From: Cephalotrichum gorgonifer
Lineage: Eukaryota; Ascomycota; Sordariomycetes; Microascales; Microascaceae
Length of the DNA stretch: 64,000 bases
Assembly (NCBI GenBank): GCA_900312665.1
Contig: ONZQ02000001.1
Span: 684,954 to 748,953 of the forward strand
Direction: 5' to 3'
Shown in pieces: positions 54,071 through 64,000 of this stretch. How positions within the stretch are numbered: position 1 is the stretch's first letter; each line of letters starts with the position of its first letter. Below the pieces are notes generated by a model. It was not told where the DNA came from, did no database searches, and saw only the letters and a list, made by a program, of their open reading frames with translations. The position numbers were made by a program, and so were the translations under genes.

Positions 54071-57000
54071 TCAGTCCGTATCGCTCCCCTCGGCTCCGTC
54101 GCTCTCCTCAGCCCCATTACTGTCGTCCGTGCCCCCCCCCTCGTCGTCCCGCGACTCTAACGGCCCAAACAGCTCCTTATACCGCCTCAGCTCCTCCAGC
54201 TGCTCCTGGAACCCCTTAAGCACATCCCCCATCGGTTTCTGCAGCGAACTCAGGCTCGTAATCTTCTCTTTCCCGGCCGCGATGTGTCTCATCGCGAGGG
54301 TATTGACGCTCGCCTATACACGCAAAAAAAGTCAGTAAAAAGCTCCCCATATTCCATGCATTTCTCTCCGATTTAATTGCTCCAAGGGAGGGAAGTAAAA
54401 AGGGGGGGGTTAAGAACTAGAAGAAAACATACCTCGATCCGACTCACTTGGTGCTCCAGGAAGTGAACCAGGAACACCTCCGTGACATCGCCTCCCATCT
54501 TCACCCTCTCCAGCAGCTCCATCTCCGGCGGGTGCGGCCCCGCGTCTCCCGGTGACTCCAGCGAGCTGCACATCATCTCCAGCCTCAGGCCCACCTTCCA
54601 CAGAGCCCACACGATGTCCGGGTCCACCGCCGACGGCCCCGTCCCGCCGCCGTTCACAGCCGCCGTGATAGTCTTGCTCGGCGGCGGGCCTGCCGCCACC
54701 TCCCCCCTCTCGTGCGCCTGGTGGTACTCGATCCGCCCCACGAGCGCGTGCGGGTACAGCGAGTATATAACCTCGGGGTTCTCCAGCCCCTTCAGCTTCT
54801 TCTCGCCCATGTCCTTCACCTCGAAGCCCTGCGAGCTCAGCGCCCGGAGGTCCTTGCGGATCGACGCCGCGAAGTGCTCGTCCTCGAAGTCGTCGTCCGT
54901 GGAACCTCCCGCGCCCGCGCCCGCCTCGGCATCCGTCGCGGAAGTCCCCGCAGACGCACCCGAGCCGGTCCGGTCCGTCTCCTGGTAGCTCTCCAGGCAC
55001 CGCTGGATCTCCGATATGAAGTCTGACGAGACCGTGATCTGCCCGCCGTCCGCCACCGCCGAGACGCGGGACGCCTTGTTCACCATGGGTCCGAAGTAGT
55101 CCATCCGCCTGGTGACAGGATCCGTCTCGCTGACCGCCTCGCCGAAGTGGATACCCATCCGGACCGAGAGCCCCTTGAAGATAAGTGTACTATCCTTGTC
55201 GTAGATTGGTTGGCCCGAGATCGAATTCACCATCTCCGCCGGCCAGTTCACCTCGAGCAGCGCCATCTGCACCGCGAAACACCACAGTAGCGCCGATGTC
55301 GCCGTGGGGAACGAGACCATGAACGCGTCGCCTTCCGTCTTGACCTCGTACCCACCAATGTGCCGCAACTGCCTCCTCATCTGCTCGTTGTGCAGCTTGA
55401 TGGCCGATCGCATCGCCGACGGGTACATCTCCCACAGAGTCGTAGAGTTCTTGATGTCCGTAAAGACGATCGACACGTTGCCGGTCGGCGCGGGGATCTC
55501 CGCCTCCAGCCGCTGTAGCGTCGAGTCGAGCACGACGCCCTTCTTCTTCGCCCGCTTAGTGACCTGCATCCCAAGGTCGTCTTGCAGGCCCGACGGCCAC
55601 AGCATGCTCGGCCTTCCTCGCGACCTCTCCACCCTGCGCTTGAGGTCTGCCACACTAATCATCATGACCATGATCTTGCCCGAGGCGCCATATGCGATGG
55701 CGAGGTCGCGGAGCTTCTGCGCAGCCCGCATCAGATCGCCGCGCTCGGCCCTAGCGACGTCGACGACCAGCCTGTGCGACAGGTACTCCCACAGCTCCTT
55801 GGTCCCCACGACGATGATGTCGTCTTGCTCACGGATGGTGATGTGGCTGACGTGTGGTGCCGCCTGCACCGCTGGCATGAGATTGACGTATCCAAAGGCC
55901 CGAGACACATCCAGCTGGTCGTTGAGAAGCCCGTGGCGAGAAACCCACCCTCCGGCCTCGCGAATCCGCTGCCTCTCGCTAGGCTCGGCCGGGTCGTGCT
56001 TCCGCGTGAGTATCTTGTGCGTCCCCTCGGTGATCAGCATCGCCTGCGCGTCACCGACGTTCGCCACGTAGAGCTCCATGCCCCGCAGGTAAATCACCGT
56101 CGCTACACCGCCAGCGCGAACATCCTCTGCGCTGAGCACGAGAGGAGGTGCCGTCGACGTCCCTCGGCGCTGAGTCCGGAAGCTACGCTCATCGACATGC
56201 TGCGTCGCGATGTTGGCGAGATCTTTGTTCAAGGCGAGGAACACCCGTCGGAGGGCATCACTGGGCGTCTCTCCTGTCCACGTCCTTAAAGTCTTGAGCT
56301 CCGCGGTCAAGATGCGGCCGAAATTCTCGTGGAGGTGCTTGGCAATTTTCGACCCGCCGCTCGAGAGGGCCTGGCCGTCGAAGAGCCCGAGCAGCATTTC
56401 TGACTCTGACGAGTTGAAGCGTGGCACGACGAGGTCGATTGTGGAGAGATGCTCGTTCTTCCCAAGCGTATCAGCCATGCCGTACGGGAGGTGTCCGGCC
56501 TGAGATCCCGACGTGCGCACACGTCTATCCTCGCTCTGGTCGGGGATTCGTGGCTGCGTAAGGGTGACATCCATTAGACCCAAGATGCGGAGGTTCTGTA
56601 GTCGACTGAAGTCGGTGTACTGCTCGCGGTTCAGGGAAGGGTGTTCCGGGTGGTAGGCTGTCTGCTTGATCTCTAGCCGCTTGTTCCCTGAAAGGTTGAG
56701 GTATCGAAGGTCGGGGTTGAGGTTCCAGTTCCAATCGTACGGAACGTTTGAGATGTTATACTTGAGGTAGTTACTGCCGCAATCCAGGACGGCCAGCTTC
56801 CTGGCCCGCGAGATATCGGCGGGTAAGTTCGTAAACCTGTTCGCGTTGATGTGGAGCACCTGGAGCAGACTGTTCTCTTCTAGATCGTCCGCCGGCAGTG
56901 ATGTCAACTCGTTTCCGGAGAGATAGAGCTCCACCAGCTGTGGCCAGCTCTTAATTAGTCTCTGCGGCACGTCGCCAATCTCGTTGTACGATAGGTTTAG

Positions 57001-60000
57001 GACACGGAGCTCCGGCAGGAGCACTATCTTGTCGAACACATCATCGTCCAGCTGATTGTCCGCGAGTGAGAGCGTCCTCAGGGAACCAGCAAAAGTGTTC
57101 GCAAGTCTCGCTGAAAGGGTTGAATCCTTCCTCGGGGTCGACCGCCCTCCGGTCGTTGAGATTGTACCCGCAGATGTCGACCGAGATACGACAGATGTCT
57201 GTCGCCCACCCTTTCCGTAGACAGATACGACGGAGCTCTTCCGGTCTGTTCCCCCGGGGACGGGAGACGGCCCGACGCTGAGGAGCGTGCTACTAGCTTG
57301 GCTAGGCCGGCGCGACGGATCGTTGAGGTCTTCCATGCTCGGCTTCGCGGTGAGCGTCCCGGAATGCCCGTATCTGCCATTAGAGACAGGGGGGCTCGAG
57401 GCCTCCTCTCCAGGAACCCGTGGCGGCCGCGACGCGGGCTTGGGGAAGTTGACCAACACGTTCGACGAGGCGTTCAAGGTTTCCAGCTTATTTGCCCACC
57501 ATATCTCCATTGGCAACTTCGGGATACTGTTCCCCCGGATATCTAGGGTTCGCAGCTCTGTCAGGCAACCGATTTGGGGCGGGAGCGCTCCGATGTGGTT
57601 TTCGGCGATGCTGAAGTACTCCAGCCTGCCCAACTTCCCGATCTGAGGCGGTAATGAGACAAAGTAGTTGTTATCGAGAATCAGGCTCTCGAGGTAGGGC
57701 ATGTTGTGGAAGGACACGTCCATGCTCGCCAGCTGCGCATTCGCGATGTTCAGCGACTTGAGCGTCAGCACCGGATGGGTGATTTCGAACTTGTTCACGG
57801 GATTCGAGTTGAGCCTCAGATTCCGCAGCGTCTCGAACGAGCCCTTGAATACAGAAACGGAGTTGTGGTCGACGGAAAGCACCTCGAGCTTCGGCAGCTC
57901 GGACATGATGTCAATGCTGGTGATGGCGTTGTACTTGATGTCAAGTTCCCGCAGGCTGATGAGCTGCTTGAAGGTGCAGGGCAGAGTATCTGAGAGTCGG
58001 TTGTTTGTAATGACAAACCTCTCCATGTTTTGTAGTTTCCCGATATTGTCTGGGAGAATGGAAATCGAGTTGAAGCTGAGGTCCAGGTCCACCAGGCTAT
58101 CAAGCTCGCAAAGGAAGTCGGGGAACTTGTCGAGGAAGTTGGATGATAGGTTAAGGGTTCGGAGAGATTTATAAGCCCCGAAATACGGAGGAAGGTCGGT
58201 CAAGCGGTTGTTAGCAAGACTCAGCTTGAGCAGCCCGCCGAGGTTATCAAGCTCAGCTTGATCTAAGAGCTCCAGACGGTTATTCGACGCATCCAGATAT
58301 GTGAGTTTGCTGGCACGACTCAGACTCGCGGGGAGTTTTCGGGCCTCGTTGTTGTTGAACTTGATGTCGCGCAGGCTCGTGCATGACTGGATGAAGTCTC
58401 GCGGCACATCGAGTGAGAGGTTCCGGGAGATATTCAGTGATACGATATCCGCCGCTTTGGAGTAGAGAGACAGGGGTATGTTGAAGAGATTCCGGCCCGA
58501 GAGGTCGACATGATTGACCTTTGCCAGGCGGCCCAGGCCCAAGTCGGTCGTCATTTGCTGCGATTCTAACTCGATCGCGGAGAGGAACGTAAACCGACAG
58601 AGGTAACTGTTGTCTTCCCGACCTAGGTCCTCCAGTCTGTCTCGCTCATCGAAGCCGAATTGCTGTAGCAGCTTCTTCTGCAACATGAAGGGACGTTCCA
58701 TAGACGATAGGATGCGGACCACATCTCGCTTTCGTAAAACGATGTAGTACTTGGGCAGACTCTCCTTCGGAATCGCCATTTTCTTCCCAATGGAATCCAC
58801 CACGTCAGAGACCGTAGAAGTCAGAGGCATGGCCTGGGTCGTGAAGCTGCCGTCGGACTTGAATATCCGAATATAGTAGGCCATGTTTTCTTCGTCCACG
58901 GGCGTCTCTAGATCCTCGGCGTCGGGGGCATAGTAGGAGTTGTCTTCCGTAGTCCGCCGTACAGCCCAGCTCACAGGGGCATTCCACGACGGGTTCTCGC
59001 CGTCCAGTTCGGACTGCTCCGGTTCGTCGGGCTCCAGCTGGGCGATGACCTTCGGGTCCATTGGGGCGAGTGCAGGGGGTCGGTTTAGAATCCCGTTCAT
59101 GTCCCGAAGATCCGTGTCGAGGTAAAACACGGTGCCGTCAGCGGTCTGGTCCGTCGGGCCGATCGGCTCGTCGTTGACGTCAAAAGTTCTATGAGCTCGA
59201 GGCTTCTTCGAGAACGGGAACTTATTGTTGAACGTAGCAGCTTTGGTGCTCGAGTCCAACATGTCGGGAGAGAATTGGAGCGGGGGATCGTTCTTCTGGA
59301 GGTCGGAGCGGGACGCCTTTGATGCCAGGGACCTTGTGGACCTGGGAAGATCCCGCAGCCTTGAATGGCCCTCCTCGTCCTTGTCCTTATTCCTCCTGAG
59401 ACGGCTGAGGAGTCTGCGCCTCGGCGCATGTCCGGGAGAGGTCTGCCCATCGAAGGAACCCGCCTTCCCGTAGAGGGCAGGAGATGGTGCAGGACTATGG
59501 GCGCGAGAGCGCCCACTGTAGGCTGTCGCAGATCCGCCCCGATCCCTCTGCGAATGTATCGAGTCGTCTCTGGCGGTGGATGGGCGGAGACTACGAGGAT
59601 CGTCAATGCTCCTATTGTGGCGATGGCCTGGGAGGTGGGTAATCGAGTGTCCCGATCTAGTAGAGGACGCAGTCTTGGGAGGGTTCTGCAAGCCAGCATC
59701 GCTCATGAAGCGATTCCGATCTGGTCCTGCCGGGATATCCCGGACAGGGGCTTCGCCATAACGTGCAATATCCTATACCAGAGCTAGTCAGTACTGACAG
59801 GTTCCAGAGGAACGGGATCGTCTCGTGGGGAAGATTGCGTGATACATACGTCCGGTTCTTGGTAGAGGAAAGGGACAACCTCAGGCGCAGGCACAGGAGT
59901 TCGAGGTCGAGAGGGAGCTGGAGACACCTCTCGGGTATAGTCTGTCGCGTTGGACTGGTTCCGACCGCGCTGGACCCGGCTGTGGCTACGAGAGGCGGGC

Positions 60001-61021
60001 CGGTCGTCCTTCGGTGGGACGGCCGGCGGCAGGCTCGTATCGGAACCTGGGAACTCCTCACCGAAGAAGCCCTGAAGCTTCCTGAGCCCGCCTCTAGCCA
60101 AGCTGTTCTTCGAACCCTGGCTGCTAAGGGTGGTGATGCTGGCAAAGGATGGCCGCCTGTCTTCGTAAGCATCGGGAGAGTCAGGGTTAGCGAGAAGCTG
60201 GCTACCGGATCCGGCTCGGTGCATCGCTGTGTGGAGGTTCGGCGACACCTGCGAGGATAGGGAAACGTTGTCGCTCGAGTCGTTGTAGAAGCTCCTGGGG
60301 GCGCCGGAGGACTGGGAGTTGGCACCGCTGGCGCCGTTCCCCGGCAGGACTGCCCACGGAGCGACTTGGGACAGGGGGACCGGGGCCGTCGACGGCGTGT
60401 TCTGTTGGTTTCGAGGTACGCGAGGGCCACCGGAGTCCAAGACAGCCAGGTCCTGGCGATAGTTGGTGAGGTCGCTCATCCTGCGGTCGGGCGAGGAGGG
60501 GTTCGCGGTAGCCGAATGGGGGCGGTTGAACGTGGTCGAGGTCGGCGAGACCTGGGGATCCTCTCTCGATGACGTTCTTCTGTAGGGAGGAGCACAAGGA
60601 GTGCGTAGGTTAGTAAAGTAAACAGGGTCTGGAGGGGGTACCAGTTGCATGTCCTCATCGCGACAGGTCGCGGGTATGGACGGGAGAGAAGAGGGACGCC
60701 TCAAGCCACATCGCGGTGTCGCCGTCCATCCTGTTTCGCTCTTTGTTTCGCGACATAAAGGCCAAGAAAACACGCCATGCTAGGAGCTGGATGGGGAGGG
60801 CGGTGGATGGGGAGGCGAGGCGCGCTCTATAGCAGTTCCGCACAGACAAACAAAACTTACTGCAGTATACCAGCATCTTCCATCTTTAATCGCTTCGGAA
60901 CAGCTTTGCGCAGCGCGGACGAGGGAAATGTCGGTGCCTTTATTGTGCCTGTGGAGCGGCCACTGTCGGTGCTAGAGCTCGTGACGGAGCTAAAGCGGGA
61001 GGTGCCATCCTTCCTAGTCAT
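54071..61021 (-). CDS. adenylate cyclase (RA-LRR-PP2C-class III cyclase)
   Basis: A 2157-residue fungal adenylate cyclase from exons 60861-61021, 59850-60579, 54433-59772 and 54071-54313; all phases close, and the last intron has an ACTGAC branch point. A Ser/Pro-rich N-terminus leads to a Ras-associating domain (about 590-680; YYIRIFKSDGSFTTQAMPLT), about 20 leucine-rich repeats (about 700-1330; e.g. LTDLPPYFGAYKSLRTLNLS), a PP2C-like domain (about 1400-1700; GDAQAMLITEGTHKILTRKH) and the catalytic domain (VSIVFTDIKNSTTLWEMYPS and GYEVKTEGDAFMVSFPT with the two metal-binding Asp). The C-terminal exon adds a conserved helix (GKEKITSLSSLQKPMGDVLK) and an acidic tail. It makes cAMP for PKA under Ras/G-protein control at the plasma membrane; homologous to yeast Cyr1 and Neurospora CR-1. 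Confidence 0.97.
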
Positions 61022-64000
61022 GGTCGCCGGCGATCGAGATCAAGGGGCATGGCGGGAGGGGAGTATAATGGCCTAGGCGCCGGGGCGAGGTGCGGATGGC
61101 GACGAGGATATATTCCGGTGCCACGACGCTGAGGCGAAAGGAAGGGCACCGGGGCGCGGTGCGGGCGGCGGCGGCGGCGACGGCGAGTGGGTGAGCCAGA
61201 GCTAAAGCAAAAGATGCGATGATGGCGTGGGCCAGGGCATTATCGGCACTGGGAGGTTCGATAGGAAAAGGTCAGTCGGGAATGTCTGGCGTCGCCAATT
61301 TCGTTGGAATGTATCGGTCGCGGTGGGGTGGGGGGCGTTCGTGTCTGTCGATTGAAATCGCGAAGTTGGGCAACCCTTCGTGTGTGTCTCTCCCTTTCTT
61401 GGGGGTCAGTTAGTCGATGCTGATCTGAAAGTGCAAGGTAGGTACTTTGCTAGAGGGGGCTGGAGGCGAGAGGTTGTCTGGAGATGGGGGCGGGTGGAGC
61501 CCCAAGCTCAACGCTTAGTGGGTGGGCTGTCCAAGTACCAACGTACAAGTATAATGTAGAGTTTAATACAAGTAGAGCCGGTGGAAGGTGGATCCGCCTT
61601 GGGATCAAATGGCTGTCGGCGGGTGGGCGGATCCGTGCGAGTTTTACCTGAGCAGGGACCACCACACTTTGGGCTGAACCTGCATTGACACTTGGGGAAG
61701 CTGCCACCAATGAAAGTGGAAAACGGCGCATACGTGTGGGCGAGTTCAACCTTTTGGTAATATGGATACACCAAATCGCATCGACGGTAGGGCTATCATA
61801 CTTTGCACATTTTTGAATATCGCAATTCGTATGCAGATACTACGCTCTACACTAAGGCGGTCTGCTGTAACTAGGAAATGTACTCTTCTAGTGGTGCAAA
61901 TACGAGCACCTGCTCGCAAACGTTCTACCTCCTGTGCAGCTCATTCGGTCACCTTGGTGTTTAGTTTCACGTCGTACAAATCATGCGGCGAGGGCCAACG
62001 GATTACATGCAGGAGGTGGATAGATCCATCCAAAATCGCACGGATCGCAGTCTTCGCACGCGAGGAGGGAAGCAGCTGTGACGGGAGCTTATGTTCCCCC
62101 GCCCAGACTCGACCGGGCCACGGCAAAGCGCGTATCGGGGCGATGTCCGTGTGTGTGTTCGTGTGTGTGTGTGTGTAGGAGCCGGCAGGACCTGCTCAAC
62201 CGTAGAGCAATTCTTTCATAATATACTCGTAATATTACAAGGTCGGTACATTGACAAGAAGTTTCGAGGACTGGAGCGTTAGCCAGTCGGCAGCCAGCTG
62301 AACGAACAGTCGAGGTTCGTTCCCGCGTTGGGGTACATCAATGCCACCACGGCAGCCAAATGCATGCAGCTCGACGTCGGCTTGATCCAGTAAGATGGCA
62401 ATACGGCGTTCACCAACTCTTTTGCAGAGTGAAAAGCAGGCGGATTGGTTCAAAAACGCCCGCGTCCGGAAGATAAATGAAGCAGAGCCACTTCTCAGCC
62501 CCCAAGCCATTATTTCCCTATCTCGGGCCTCTTTTATTCCCCGTCCAATGCTGGTGATACGGTGGAGGTATCATGAGGTTTGAAGTTTGATGCCGCCGTC
62601 CAACTCGGGGGATATTGCGTAACAGGAACGGGGCCCGCAACCTGACAGCTCCATAATAGCTCCATAATAAATACCTTAGTAATAGTAGCTCAGCGACCGG
62701 GAGCTCCCTAAGTCCCCCCTCCCCGCCTCATACCAGTAAGACGGCGTAGCGTCGTAGCTAGCGCCGGAAGTCACTTGTACGCTGCAAAAGTGGCAGCCGC
62801 TTGCGTACAAGTATTACTTTTTTGGCCGAGATCCAAACGGCCGCGGCACAACGGCCAAGTTGAAAATTACATCCAGATTCTGCAGAGACAGGAAATTACT
62901 GAACCAATTCCGTAATAGCACGTTCGGTCAAGCAGACACCGAGAAGGAACAATGAACAAAAGAGATAAAGGGGGAGAGGCGTTGGGAGGTTTCGTTCGCA
63001 GTAGAAGAATAGTACGCGTAATCCAGACAAGGGATCCTATTATTCTGTCTCTCCCCTCTCGGAAGATAGGAGCCGAAGAGGGAAAAATACGGAAAACTGA
63101 ACAAAAACGAAACTCTCCACCAAATTTCTGACCTGTCAATTGTCATCACTGCACCATGACCATGTGGCGCCCGCCCCCCAGTTTCTGGGACCAAGTCACC
63201 GAGTGATCCGTGCTTTCCTCGCGCTAACAGACGTTCATACCCACCCGCCCACCACCCCTATGTTTTCCATGATCGCATATTACTTTTACACCAAAGTGAG
63301 ATCGTCAGAAAAAGTACCATGGTACAAAGCTGGCAGATCGTGCTGTTCTAGGTGCTCGAAGTGGTTACTTTACGAGCCTTGCTGTTATTACGGTGCTGAC
63401 CAGGAGTTGAACTATGTAACATTGTCTAAGCACACACGCGCGCGCACACAACACGAAGTCCTCGTAAGGTATTATAAACCAAATGGATCCCGATCCTTCT
63501 TGGGCGAACCAACCCCATGAACTCCCTACCAGACAACGAACGACCCCTTGACTTCTCCAAGTGTCCCAAGCGCTTGAAGATCATATTATCGGCCCCCGGC
63601 CATTTTCGTTTTCGTTTTCGTTTCGTTTCGTTCCCCTACCATCGTACCGCCAAGCGAACCCCTTTTTTTGTGTATCAACATTTCGTCACCTGCACTTACT
63701 TACCTGGCTATAGCGTTACTCTGTCCAAATCATATTCGTACAAACATGGTTACGGTGTGTCGTGCCAACGAATCTTACAAAGATCGGGGACGATCGGACC
63801 CACCCCAGACGTCTTTCTAGCCGAGAAGTTTGCCCACCATACTGCCCATTAGCAGAGAGATCGGGGTATTATTACGTCCTCGGCCTAGCGCGCGTGAGGA
63901 AAGGAATGATCAACTTCGCGGGGCGGACAGTTTTTTTTCCCGTTGTTTGCGTAAGGGGCTAACTCGCTCCACATCAAAGCTCCCCCTTCGGAGGCTCGTA
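61022..64000. other. upstream of adenylate cyclase, no gene seen
   Basis: 3 kb. GC-rich repeats near 61080-61190 (GGCGGC runs) suggest a GC-rich leader. Further out there are four TAC[A/G]AGTA octamers (61544, 61567, 62224, 62806), a (GT)n run near 62150-62178 and pyrimidine tracts. No frame resembles a protein and I see no RNA gene. The right edge may belong to a neighbouring gene's flank. Confidence 0.5.

Noticed and set aside
62290..62340. B-box-like GGTTCGTTCCC, possible tRNA
   Set aside because: No A box at a suitable distance and no acceptor stem could be formed.
1..64000. CRISPR arrays, phage genes or intact transposons
   Set aside because: No spaced direct repeats, integrase, transposase or reverse-transcriptase motifs seen on either strand.

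Overview
This 64 kb window is nuclear DNA of a filamentous ascomycete (Pezizomycotina, probably Sordariomycetes). Coding exons are GC-rich. Introns are short (mostly 70-250 bp) with GTRNGT donors, CTRAC-type branch points and YAG acceptors. Several proteins are fungal types (CreB-like deubiquitinase, Ras-associating/LRR/PP2C adenylate cyclase, Zn2Cys6 regulator, fungal NAD-isocitrate dehydrogenase subunit), and there is one intron-bearing tRNA-Asp gene. I rebuilt gene models by joining reading frames at splice sites and checking the phase across each join; most multi-exon models close in frame without forcing.

Layout: 0-12 kb is dense housekeeping: 3' part of a UAS/UBX ubiquitin-adaptor gene, tRNA-Asp, a doubtful membrane protein, TRAPP subunit Trs23, proteasome subunit Rpn10 divergent from a borealin-like (Nbl1) gene, translation factor Tma22/DENR, and a 57-residue Cys-rich protein. 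12-19 kb: an old-yellow-enzyme oxidoreductase divergent from the ER-Golgi protein Yos1, then creB. 19.1-24.5 kb is a 5.3 kb gene-poor stretch of simple repeats and recurrent octamers. 24.5-29 kb: mitochondrial phosphate carrier, a CBS-domain protein and a conserved-looking protein of unknown function. 29.4-35.4 kb looks accessory: a broken coiled-coil gene fragment, a secreted alpha/beta hydrolase divergent from a Zn2Cys6 regulator, a 22-base C tract and an AT-rich, CpG-poor island with 15-bp tandem repeats. 35.6-64 kb: IDH1, a cytochrome P450, proteasome scaffold Ecm29, a Ste20/GCK kinase with an apparent 3' frameshift, adenylate cyclase, and a 3 kb tail without recognisable genes.

Functionally, four genes serve the ubiquitin-proteasome system (UBX adaptor, Rpn10, CreB, Ecm29), two the early secretory pathway (Trs23, Yos1), two mitochondrial metabolism (phosphate carrier, IDH1) and two signalling (GCK kinase, adenylate cyclase). 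I found no CRISPR, phage or complete transposon. The most striking items are a start codon split by an intron (Trs23), a 14-nt exon that splits the catalytic Cys codon (creB), the kinase frameshift, and the strongly over-represented intergenic octamer TAC[A/G]AGTA. I see no clearly new multi-gene system.
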